Shown here piece by piece: positions 8,543 through 17,400 of a DNA stretch of 64,000 nt. Made by a program: the position numbers and the translations under genes. The DNA is taken from contig JAFQAZ010000010.1 in the NCBI GenBank assembly GCA_017416855.1, forward strand, positions 1-64,000. Direction: 5' to 3'. The notes under the pieces are model-generated. The model was not told where the DNA came from. It ran no database searches and saw nothing but the letters and a program-made list of their open reading frames with translations. The stretch is from Clostridia bacterium (GTDB taxonomy: Bacteria > Bacillota > Clostridia > UBA1381 > UBA9506). Positions within the stretch are counted from its first letter, which is position 1; every line of letters starts with the position of its first letter.

Positions 8543-9913
8543 ATGGATTATATTCTTGTTATGTCGGTTTTATATGCCTTTTTATTCGGGATTTGCTATT
8601 CTTTTGTTTTATGCAAGCCGGAGAAACCAACATTAGGAAAAAAACAGGACAACATTCTTATGATCGCCGGTGGGGGCTTATTGGGGATGTTGATTTTGCA
8701 ACTGCTGATTACCTGGCATATGCCCGGCCATATACAGGATACCGGATTGTTCCGTGCCTGGGCGGCTTTTGGTGACCAGCATGCAGTCTGGGAGTATTAT
8801 ACCACAGATTTATATGTTGACTATCCGCCTGTATATTTATATGTGTTATATCTCGTTGGTCTTATTGCCAAAGTGCTTGGTATTTCCTATGACGGTAATG
8901 GATTTATCGTTATGGTGAGAAGCATTCCCATTATTTTTGACGGCATAACGAGTTTGTTTATCTACCGCTTTACAAAAGAATTTGTAGGTGAAAGAAAAGC
9001 ACTTTTGTTAGCTGTTCTGAGTGCCTTTAATCCCCTGAATATTTTAAATTCCACCCTGTGGGGACAGATTGACAGTGTGACCGGCTTAATGGTGGCAGCA
9101 ATGCTGATTTTCTTATATAAAAAGAAATATGTCAGCTCCTGTACCATGTTTGCCGTTTTGGTACTGACAAAGCCTCAGATGATTATTTTTTCACCTCTTA
9201 TGGGCTTTGTGGTTTTCTTTGATTTGATTGAGGCCTTAAGAACCCCCGGAGAACGGGCAAGCATGCTGAAACAGGTCGGTTTTTCTATTCTGGCAATGGC
9301 GGCAGTCTTTTTCATTGTGCCTCTGCCTATCACCGGCGGAAACTATGGGCTGTTATTGAAAAAATATACAGAAGCGGTTGGTATGTATCAGTATGCCACT
9401 TTAAATGCTCCGAATTTTTACGGTATGCTGGGTGGTAACTGGCGGCCAAATTCCGATTTGTTAGGATTCTTTTCCTATAAAACATGGGGATTTATTTTCA
9501 TTGTTTCCATCTCGTTGACAGTAGGCATTGTTTCCTGGCTTTGCAAGGACAGACGCAAAGTATTTTATTTGGGTGTGTTCATGGTTATGGGCATTTTTAT
9601 GCTGGCTCACGGGATGCACGAACGATATTTGCATCCGATGTTTTTGCTGATGCTGATTATTTACGCGCTGACGGGTGACAGAAAGAACCTGGTGCTTTAC
9701 GGTGCGTTTTCTGTTACATCCTTCATTAATTGCGGTGTTGTACTACATTTAAATCATAAAAACGGATTTATTTACGGTGATAATCCATATTTTATTTTCC
9801 TTTCGGCCTTGCAGGTGGTCATGTTTGTATTCTGGACTGTTCATGCGGTGCGGTTACTGCAGCAGAAAAAGCCGTTGCCGAAACAGAAAAAGAAGTTGCC
9901 GAAAAAGAGATAA
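8543..9913 (+). CDS. GT-C fold membrane glycosyltransferase
   Basis: A polytopic protein of 456 residues with about ten hydrophobic segments and a Lys-rich tail (PKQKKKLPKKR). The early loop motif DYPPVYLYV and the motif STLWGQIDS (about residue 170) are typical of polyprenyl-phosphate-sugar-dependent GT-C glycosyltransferases, which transfer a sugar outside the membrane. Substrate cannot be read from sequence. GGGG RBS precedes ATG 8543. It is 14 nt from a PMT-family gene, so the two likely form one pathway for surface glycosylation. Confidence 0.82.
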   Translation: MDYILVMSVLYAFLFGICYSFVLCKPEKPTLGKKQDNILMIAGGGLLGMLILQLLITWHMPGHIQDTGLFRAWAAFGDQHAVWEYYTTDLYVDYPPVYLYVLYLVGLIAKVLGISYDGNGFIVMVRSIPIIFDGITSLFIYRFTKEFVGERKALLLAVLSAFNPLNILNSTLWGQIDSVTGLMVAAMLIFLYKKKYVSSCTMFAVLVLTKPQMIIFSPLMGFVVFFDLIEALRTPGERASMLKQVGFSILAMAAVFFIVPLPITGGNYGLLLKKYTEAVGMYQYATLNAPNFYGMLGGNWRPNSDLLGFFSYKTWGFIFIVSISLTVGIVSWLCKDRRKVFYLGVFMVMGIFMLAHGMHERYLHPMFLLMLIIYALTGDRKNLVLYGAFSVTSFINCGVVLHLNHKNGFIYGDNPYFIFLSALQVVMFVFWTVHAVRLLQQKKPLPKQKKKLPKKR

Positions 9914-9927
9914 AGGAGCGTTATACA

Positions 9928-11790
9928 GTGGTTACATTACAAAACGAAAAGTCTTCCCGTCTGGTACGGTTGGACTATCTTCTGATGACAGCGTTAATGT
10001 TATTTTATGCTTTGTTTGCATTTTATCGGTTAGGTTCTTTGCATGTTCCGGAATCCGGCTGGTATGTAGAAAATCCCGGGGAGAGCATTGTGCTGGATAT
10101 GGGACAGGAACAGCAGGCGCAGCAGCTGTATATCTACACCGGCTGGATCGACAGAAGGGAATCAGATCAGGATGTTTGCCGAGATTTTATATTAGAATGT
10201 TCGACAGACGGTGTCAAATGGCAAGACATGGGAACGGTCAAGTTGAATACAATTTATATGTGGCATGTTGCCAGACGGTTGCCTATATCCTGCCGTTATA
10301 TTAAGCTGACAGCGGATGATGGCCGGTTATACATTAATGAAATTGCATTGTTTGGCCAGGATGAATCGGAACGTTATAGCTACACAGTATGCAACAATCC
10401 GAATCCTACAGCCAAGTATGTTGCTGACGAACCGGACAAGGTTAAATATGATTACAGCTGGTATGAAACCACCTATTTTGATGAAATTTATCATCCCAGA
10501 ACAGCCTATGAAACCATAGAACAACGGCATCCGTATGAAAACACCCATCCGCCGCTCGGCAAAAACATTATTGCCTGCGGTATTTTACTGTTTGGTATGA
10601 ATCCTTTCGGCTGGCGTTTCTTTGGCACTCTTTGCGGTGTGCTGATGGTGCCCATGGTGTATGTGATGGGTAAAAAAATCTTTAAGCAGACAAAGTTTGC
10701 CTTTATGGCAGCTTCCATTTTCTGCTTCGATTTTATGCATCTGGCTCAGACGAGAATGGCCACCATTGACTCTTATACGGCCTTCTTTGTTATGGGTATG
10801 TATCTGTTTATGTTTATCTATCTGGAACAGGATATTTACGAAACAGGGGTGAAGAAAAGTCTGCTTCCCTTGCTTGGCTCCGGCATCTTTTTCGGTTTGG
10901 GCGCGGCAACAAAATGGCAGGGTATTTATGCAGGCTTCGGTCTGGCAGTGCTGTTCTTCTACAATTTGTTCCGTCGTTATCTGGAATATGAAGTGGCCAA
11001 AAGTCGTTGTTCTAAAAAAGGGCAGAAGAATATCACGAAGGCGCAGCGCGGTAAAAAAGGTAAAAACAATGCTTTATCAGAGGAAAAAGCAGCGCAGCTT
11101 CAGGCTTTCCGTCGGGTAGAAAAATTCCCAACAATGGCCTGGCAGACCATAGCGGCCGGCTTTGCCTTTTTTGTGGTGGTTCCGGCGATTATTTATTACC
11201 TTTCTTATGTACCGCTGATGTTGTCTGAAAATACCGGACCTTCCTTCTTCCTGGCAAACCAGAAGAATATGTATCACTATCATTCCACTCTGGAGGCAAC
11301 CCACAGTTACAGCTCTCCCTGGTGGAAATGGCCGCTGGATTTGAAACCGCTGTATTTATATAACCCCAATAGAAACTTTGTGCCGGAAGGTACATCAATG
11401 GGCATTACCACCTTCGGAAATCCCTTTGTTTGGTGGATGACCATTCCTATGATTGTGTGGGGTATTTATCAGATTTGTAAAAAACGGACAAAAGTAGAAC
11501 CGGGTATTCTGCTTTCGGTGATAGGCTTTTTCTCCCTGTATGCGCCGTGGATGTTTGTCAGTCGTACAACGTTTATTTATCATTTCTTCCCCTGCGTGAT
11601 TTTTGTGGTTCTATTAACCGTTTTCTTTTTCCGTGAACAAAAAGGAAAGTTCTGGAGCTACGCAGGTTGGGTTTATGTTGCCGGTGTATTTGTTTTGTTT
11701 ATCGCGTTTTATCCTGTATTAACCGGCATGGCAGTGCCAACCTGGTATGTAAGCCTTTTACGCTGGTCATCTGAATGGGTGCTGGGATAA
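9928..11790 (+). CDS. PMT-family protein mannosyltransferase with an inserted discoidin-like domain
   Basis: Polytopic 620-residue enzyme of the dolichyl/polyprenyl-phosphate-mannose--protein mannosyltransferase (GT39) family. The hallmark acidic loop YFDEIYHPRTA (about residue 172) and HPPLGK are present, then about ten membrane helices with a basic cytosolic loop near 350-390. Between the first helix and the acidic loop lies an extracytoplasmic beta domain (about 45-145) that resembles an F5/8 type C module (WIDRR, FILECSTDGVKWQDMG, CRYIKLTA). It would O-glycosylate exported Ser/Thr-rich proteins; the Thr/Pro linkers of the nearby SLH proteins are obvious candidates. The GTG start has AAAGGAG upstream. 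Confidence 0.85.
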   Translation: MVTLQNEKSSRLVRLDYLLMTALMLFYALFAFYRLGSLHVPESGWYVENPGESIVLDMGQEQQAQQLYIYTGWIDRRESDQDVCRDFILECSTDGVKWQDMGTVKLNTIYMWHVARRLPISCRYIKLTADDGRLYINEIALFGQDESERYSYTVCNNPNPTAKYVADEPDKVKYDYSWYETTYFDEIYHPRTAYETIEQRHPYENTHPPLGKNIIACGILLFGMNPFGWRFFGTLCGVLMVPMVYVMGKKIFKQTKFAFMAASIFCFDFMHLAQTRMATIDSYTAFFVMGMYLFMFIYLEQDIYETGVKKSLLPLLGSGIFFGLGAATKWQGIYAGFGLAVLFFYNLFRRYLEYEVAKSRCSKKGQKNITKAQRGKKGKNNALSEEKAAQLQAFRRVEKFPTMAWQTIAAGFAFFVVVPAIIYYLSYVPLMLSENTGPSFFLANQKNMYHYHSTLEATHSYSSPWWKWPLDLKPLYLYNPNRNFVPEGTSMGITTFGNPFVWWMTIPMIVWGIYQICKKRTKVEPGILLSVIGFFSLYAPWMFVSRTTFIYHFFPCVIFVVLLTVFFFREQKGKFWSYAGWVYVAGVFVLFIAFYPVLTGMAVPTWYVSLLRWSSEWVLG

Positions 11791-11814
11791 GGAACGGAAA
11801 GAAAGGGAAAAACT

Positions 11815-12600
11815 GTGAAATATAACAGAGAAAACAACAAACCAAAAGAACAGCAAACGGAACGCATCACCGTGGAGGGACGCAATTCTGTGTTTGAAGC
11901 TCTTGCGGCCGGCCGTCCTATTGATAAAATTTGGATCAGTGAAACGGTGAAGCCATCCGGCATTAAAAAACTGACGGATATGGCCAGAGACAAGAATGTG
12001 CCGGTACAGTTTGTGAAACCTCAGAAGATTGACAGCATCAGTCTGACTAATTCAAGTCAGGGAGTGGTAGCTGTATGCAGTGCCGTTCACTATGCAACGC
12101 TTGAGGATTTGTTCCGCAAGGCAGAACAAAAGGGTACACATCCTTTTGTGGTGATTGCTGATGAAATTACTGATCCACATAATTTGGGTGCGATTATCCG
12201 GAGCGCTAATGCAGCCGGTGCCGATGGTGTTATTATTCCCAAAAACCGGTCAGCAGGATTAGATGCAGTTGTAGCTAAAACGTCTGCCGGTGCGGTGCAT
12301 CATACCCATGTGGTCAGAGTGACCAATCTGCCGCAGACAGCCGAAACTCTGAAGGAAAAGGGCTTATGGCTGGTGGGAGCGGATATGTCCGGCGAAAGCA
12401 GCTTGTTTGAGAGCGATATGACCGGACCGATTTGTCTTGTAGTTGGCTCAGAAGGGAAAGGAATTTCCCGTTTAATGCGTGAAAAATGTGATTTTATGGT
12501 GAGGATTCCCATGCTGGGTGAAACGGAATCCCTGAATGCTTCTGTGGCGGCGGCTATTATGATGTATGAAATCGTGCGCCAGAGAAATTTTAAAAAATAA
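11815..12600 (+). CDS. rlmB: 23S rRNA 2'-O-ribose methyltransferase, TrmH/RlmB family
   Basis: SPOUT-class methyltransferase using SAM to 2'-O-methylate 23S rRNA (G2251 for RlmB). An N-terminal substrate-binding domain (VEGRNSVFEAL, about 20-95) is followed by the knotted catalytic domain with DPHNLGAIIRSANAAG, VVGSEGKGISRLM and MLGETESLNASVAAAI (motifs 1-3). A 20-residue basic N-terminal extension is present. GTG 11815 follows GGGAAAAACT. It is 24 nt behind the PMT gene and 21 nt ahead of glcK. Confidence 0.9.
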   Translation: MKYNRENNKPKEQQTERITVEGRNSVFEALAAGRPIDKIWISETVKPSGIKKLTDMARDKNVPVQFVKPQKIDSISLTNSSQGVVAVCSAVHYATLEDLFRKAEQKGTHPFVVIADEITDPHNLGAIIRSANAAGADGVIIPKNRSAGLDAVVAKTSAGAVHHTHVVRVTNLPQTAETLKEKGLWLVGADMSGESSLFESDMTGPICLVVGSEGKGISRLMREKCDFMVRIPMLGETESLNASVAAAIMMYEIVRQRNFKK

Positions 12601-12621
12601 GTCAGAAATGAGGACGTAGCC

Positions 12622-13578
12622 ATGTATGTAGGTGTTGATTTGGGTGGCACCAATATTGCCATCGGTTTAGTGGAAGAAAATTACGAGATAGTAGCCAAAG
12701 GCTCAGTTCCCACAGGGAAGGAACGGCCCTTTGCAGAGATTATAGCAGATGCAGCACAACTGATTCAGAAGCTGCTGGCCGAAGTGGGCAAAACAGCAGC
12801 AGATGTTCAATACATCGGTATGGGTTCGCCCGGTATTCCGGATGCCAAAAACGGTATCATTGTATATGCCAGCACATTTCCTCATATGGCTTATTCCAAC
12901 GCGCAGGCAGAATTTGAAAAATATTTTCCTGGTGTGAAGGTATATGTTGAAAACGATGCCAATGCGGCGGCTTACGGAGAATGTTTAGCCGGCGCTGCCA
13001 AGGATGTTGATAATGCTGTTATGGTTACCTTGGGCACCGGCGTTGGCGGCGGTGTTATTATTAACAAAAAAATTTATTCCGGATTTAATTACGGCGGCAG
13101 CGAACTGGGACATATGGTCATCAATTTTAACGGCCCGGCTTGTAGTTGCGGTCGCAACGGCTGTTTTGAGGCATATGCGTCTGCAACAGCACTCATTAAG
13201 CAAACGGCTGAAACCATTCAATCTTATCCCGATAGTATTATTCATCAGATGATTGATCATAATCCTGCTAATTTGAATGGAAAAATTCCCTTTGATGCTG
13301 CCAAAAAAGGCGACCGTGCCGGTCAGCGGATTGTGGATAAATATATTGAGTACTTAGGTGTGGGTATAGCCAACGTTGTCAATTTGCTCCAGCCGGAAGT
13401 GATTGTTATTGGCGGCGGCGTTTGCAAGGAGGGCGATTATTTGTTGAAACCTCTGTCGGCTTATGTTAACAGTCAGAAATATACAGATAAAGTGCCGCAA
13501 CCCAAACTGGTTACAGCTATTTTGGGAAATGATGCCGGTATTATTGGTGCGGCAATGCTCTGGAAGCAGGAACAATAA
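12622..13578 (+). CDS. glcK: ROK-family glucokinase
   Basis: ATP-dependent glucose kinase feeding glycolysis. The N-terminal phosphate-binding DLGGTNIAIGL, the ROK signature with ENDANAAAYGE and the zinc site CSCGRNGCFE (about 175) are all present at the usual length of 318 residues. ATG 12622 follows GAGG. It is the last gene before a terminator. Pgi, the next glycolytic step, is encoded 15 kb away at 28.8 kb. Another hexose specificity within ROK cannot be excluded. Confidence 0.9.
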   Translation: MYVGVDLGGTNIAIGLVEENYEIVAKGSVPTGKERPFAEIIADAAQLIQKLLAEVGKTAADVQYIGMGSPGIPDAKNGIIVYASTFPHMAYSNAQAEFEKYFPGVKVYVENDANAAAYGECLAGAAKDVDNAVMVTLGTGVGGGVIINKKIYSGFNYGGSELGHMVINFNGPACSCGRNGCFEAYASATALIKQTAETIQSYPDSIIHQMIDHNPANLNGKIPFDAAKKGDRAGQRIVDKYIEYLGVGIANVVNLLQPEVIVIGGGVCKEGDYLLKPLSAYVNSQKYTDKVPQPKLVTAILGNDAGIIGAAMLWKQEQ

Positions 13579-13583
13579 ATTAG

Positions 13584-13617
13584 AAAGCTGAAAACGAATG
13601 TTTTCAGCTTTTTTTAT
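13584..13617 (+). terminator. Rho-independent terminator after glcK
   Basis: An 11-bp stem (585-595 with 600-610 of this kb) with a GAAT loop is followed by a run of T. Confidence 0.9.
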
Positions 13618-13718
13618 TTTTAAAATTGATTAAAACAAAAAAAATTAGGAAATTCACATAAAAATATACAATAAAAGTTGTGACATTATGAAATTTTTAT
13701 AAAAATTTGCTTTTTCTC

Positions 13719-13823
13719 TTTATTTTTTTATCTATCTATGATATACTATTATTAACTTTATGATTTAAAGGGTGAACTATACCCTTTTTACAAAAGAATA
13801 GTCATAAAGAGCCGTATTCTTTT
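13719..13823 (+). promoter_or_regulatory. Promoter and structured leader of the surface-protein locus
   Basis: An extended -10, TGATATACT (TATACT at 13742-13747), has only a weak TTTATT -35 at 17-bp spacing. The transcript would start near 13754 and carry two hairpins: 13767-13787 (7-bp stem) and 13792-13823 (8-bp stem, AAAAGAAT with ATTCTTTT). Neither matches a riboswitch class I know. The leader of about 110 nt is long for this window, so post-transcriptional control is possible. Confidence 0.45.
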
Positions 13824-13864
13824 AGGCAGAACAAGAACACTTTGCTTTGTTTAGGAGGAGTGAT

Positions 13865-14362
13865 ATGGAAAAGAACAAGAAAAAAACGATTATTATTTTG
13901 TCTGTTGTTATTGGCGTTTTATTGATATTATTAATTGCGGGATACATACTCATTAATACCGTGTTTTCGATGGTTTCCAGGTCTTTTACACAAGTGACTC
14001 TGGAGGATCTTGAAAAAGAGCAGGTAACGGCGACGGCAACACCATTCCCGGAGGAGGGTGATGAACCTGTGGAGACCTCTCCTCAACCTAATGAAACAGA
14101 TTCAGGAGATGTGGCATATTCTTCGGAAAAATCTCAGGAGATGATGGATGCAGTATCGTTTGGTGATAAAGTTTCTGTCATGACGATTTTAAGCAAGAAC
14201 TTGTCCTCAGAGGAATATAGTAAGTTATTGGGAATGTTAAGCGGTGGTATTACTTCTGCAGAGATTGAGCAGGCGAAGGACATTCTGCGGAACAGCTTAT
14301 CCCCGGAAGATAAACAGACTGTTAAGGAATATTACAATAAATATTCCGATTTATTAGAATAA
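13865..14362 (+). CDS. Membrane-anchored Thr/Pro-rich hypothetical protein
   Basis: A 165-residue protein with a basic N-terminus, a single membrane helix (about 8-34), a Thr/Pro/Glu-rich extracellular linker (about 52-85) and a helical C-terminal part (about 90-165). The architecture is that of a type II membrane protein with an exposed tail. ATG 13865 follows TTTAGGAGGAG. The product is not recognised. It lies 52 nt upstream of the giant SLH gene with no terminator between, so both probably share the leader promoter and could act together at the cell surface. Confidence 0.75.
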   Translation: MEKNKKKTIIILSVVIGVLLILLIAGYILINTVFSMVSRSFTQVTLEDLEKEQVTATATPFPEEGDEPVETSPQPNETDSGDVAYSSEKSQEMMDAVSFGDKVSVMTILSKNLSSEEYSKLLGMLSGGITSAEIEQAKDILRNSLSPEDKQTVKEYYNKYSDLLE

Positions 14363-14414
14363 AAATTAATGTTTGAACAATTCTAATTTCAGATTATGAT
14401 AGGGAGCGGATGTA

Positions 14415-17400
14415 ATGTTTGGCAAATTGAAGAGATTGATTACAGTATTCATCATAGTTTGTATGCTGGGGGGAATGTTACCTGTTGCCCACGCTGCCAG
14501 TATTGATGACTTTGTGGATTTTCCCACAGGGTGGTCACGTGAGGCCATGATTGCAGCAGTGAACAATGGGTTATTATCTGGTGTTACACCAACGGAAATC
14601 AGACCCCGCGCTAATTTAACAAGAGCAGAGGCCGCCACGATTATCGTACGTGCATTCGGTGCGACAACGAAGGCGGACATTTCTGCGTTTACAGATCTGA
14701 ATCCGGCAGCCTGGTATTATGATAATTTTGCCAAGGCTGTTAAGATGGGTGCCATTAACGGTAAAAGCGCCACCTCTATGGCTCCGGATGCTCCCATAAC
14801 CAGAGAAGAAATCTTTACGATTCTTGCCAGAGTGTTGGTTCTTTCCAGCAGTGATACATCTGCTTTGAAAAAATTCAATGACGTCTGGGATGTTTCTGAC
14901 TGGTCTGCATGGCATTTATCCATTCTGTGCGCTAAGGGTTACATCAATGGTGATGAGAAGGGTAATTTAAATCCCCGGGCCAATATTACCCGTGAAGAAT
15001 TTGCACAGTTTATGCATAATATGATCCGGAGATATATTACCAGTCCCGGAACCTACAAGGACTCCATGGAGGGTATTGTGGTTCTCAGAACCGGCAATGT
15101 AACTTTAGAGAGCGCAACTGTTAACGGCGACCTGGTAGCCGGTGACGGTGTAGCAACAAACAATGTTATTTTAACCAATACAAATATTAAAGGCCGTTTA
15201 CTGACTCGTGGCGGTACATTCACCTTAAAAGGTACAACGGTATCGGAAAATGTTGTTGTTAATAATGTAAATGGCACAACGCATTTTAATAACTACAGAA
15301 CAGAAGAAGTTTTTTCAGATATTGCTGAGAACACAAAAGCAACCTTCATCGGCGAAGGCGGCGGTGGTATTGGAGTCATCGGTGGTGGCACCGGCGGTGG
15401 AGGTTTCTATCCTCCGGTTGTGATACCGACTCCCAGTCCTTCTCCGACAGCTACCGCAACGCCGACAGCTGCACCGACAGCTGCACCGACAGCAACACCG
15501 ACAGCAACACCGACAGCTACGCCTACAGCAACGCCGACAGCGGCACCTACAGCTACACCGACTCCCGGTCCGACAACCACAACAGTAACCTTTACGGTTA
15601 ATGGTACAACAGTCCATACGGTACAGGCTGAGGTTGGCGGCACTTTAGCCGGTAAAATGCCTGCGAGTGCTCCCACACCTGATTGGGGTTATACATTTGG
15701 CGGATGGTATATGGGTGCAACAGAGGTGACAGAAGCAACAACCGTTGTAGCAAATATGACGATTGCAGCTAAAATGAATCCGGTTACTTATACCGTAACT
15801 TTAACGAATGAAGGCTCAGTGTTCAGAACGATTACCTATAATCGTACTGAGCCTGTTCCGGAACTTCCTGACCCGCCGGCACAAAGTGGCAAAACCTTCA
15901 GAGGTTGGGTGACTGATTTAAACAATCCTACAACAACGCAAATTACCACATTGGTGTTGAATTCAGGAACACAAACAACACGCACGTTATATGCTTATTG
16001 GACGATTAATCCCCCGAATACATATACAGTTGTCTTTAAGGCTAATGGTAGTACATTTACAACTGCATCTGTAGATAAAAATACCCAGACAACCTTTGGG
16101 TCTATTATACCAAGCGCAACTCCCGATTATAATGGCTGGGGCTATGAATTTGACTGTTGGTCTATTGATGGCGTCAATCCCATTGACCAAACGGCTTATG
16201 TAACAGGTGATAAAGAAATTACTGCTCTCTTTAAGCCGGTCAATTACACCGTAACCTTAAAGAATGAAGGCGCAGCAGATGTTGTGATTAATTATGACCG
16301 CACTATGCCAACACCTGACTTGGATTTTTATGAACCCACACGTACGAATTGGGTATTTAAAGGCTGGTTTACGGAAGTAAACGGTCAGGGAACTGAGGTT
16401 ACCGATTTAACCTTGACGGAAACGACGGCAGTTACACGCACCTTGTATGCTCACTGGGTTCGTGAAACGACAACCGTAACCTTCTTTAAAGCAAATGGCG
16501 CCATATATGAAACAGTAACCGATGCCGGTCTTGGCACTAAGCTGGTAGATATTCTGCCTGCTATGGACCCCGCAGACTGGGGTTATACCTTTGATAGCTG
16601 GCAGGTAAACGGCCAGGATGTTACGGCTGATACAGAAGTTGTAGCCAATATGGCTGTAACAGCTAAAATGAATCCGGTTACCTATACAGTGACCCTGGAT
16701 AGTGCAGGAGGCTCGGCTTTTGCTCCTGTTGAATATACCAGAGAAACACAGCCTGTTCCCACATTACCGATTCCGACACGTGCCAACTGGGAATTTATGG
16801 GCTGGTTTACAGAAGCAAATGGTCAGGGAACCAAGATCACCGATCTGGCTCTGACTGAAACGACAGCGGTTACACGTACCCTGTATGCTTATTGGGTTCG
16901 TGAAACCACATCGATTATCTTTATGGTAGATGGCGTGCCTCACGGCACTCCGGTTATTGCCGGTGTTGGCACAAAGCTGGTAGATAATCTTTCCTCTGTT
17001 ACGGATCCGGTCAAATGGGGTTATACGTTTGCTGGCTGGCAGGTAAACGGTCAGGATGTTACAGCTGATACAGAAGTTGTAGCCAACATGACCGTAACAG
17101 CCAAAATGAATCCGGTTACCTATACAGTGAATCTGGACAGTGCAGGAGGTTCTGCTTTTGCTCCTATCGAATATACCAGAGAAACGCAGCCTGTTCCTAC
17201 ATTGCCGACTCCGACTCGTGACGACTACGTATTTATGGGTTGGTTTACCGGACAGAACGGAACCGGTGACCAGGTTACAAGTTTAACCCTGACGGAAACG
17301 ACAGAGGTTACACGCACACTGTATGCTCATTGGGAAGAAGAGATTCCCGGTACAGTAACCGTTACCTTTATGGTAAAAGGTTCAGTATATCACACTGTGG

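Noticed and set aside
9777-10304. 175-codon open frame on the plus strand
   Set aside because: It lies across the end of the GT-C gene and the start of the PMT gene in another frame; the two real genes have clear motifs and RBSs, and this frame has neither.
12622-13578. ROK kinase considered as the missing rhamnulokinase
   Set aside because: It has the ROK glucokinase zinc signature, sits 28 kb away in an unrelated operon, and rhamnulokinases are FGGY-family proteins.
15315-15617. Cys-rich minus-strand frame resembling a metallothionein-like peptide
   Set aside because: Antisense of the Thr/Pro/Ala linker; the Cys/Arg pattern is produced by the 12-nt repeat.
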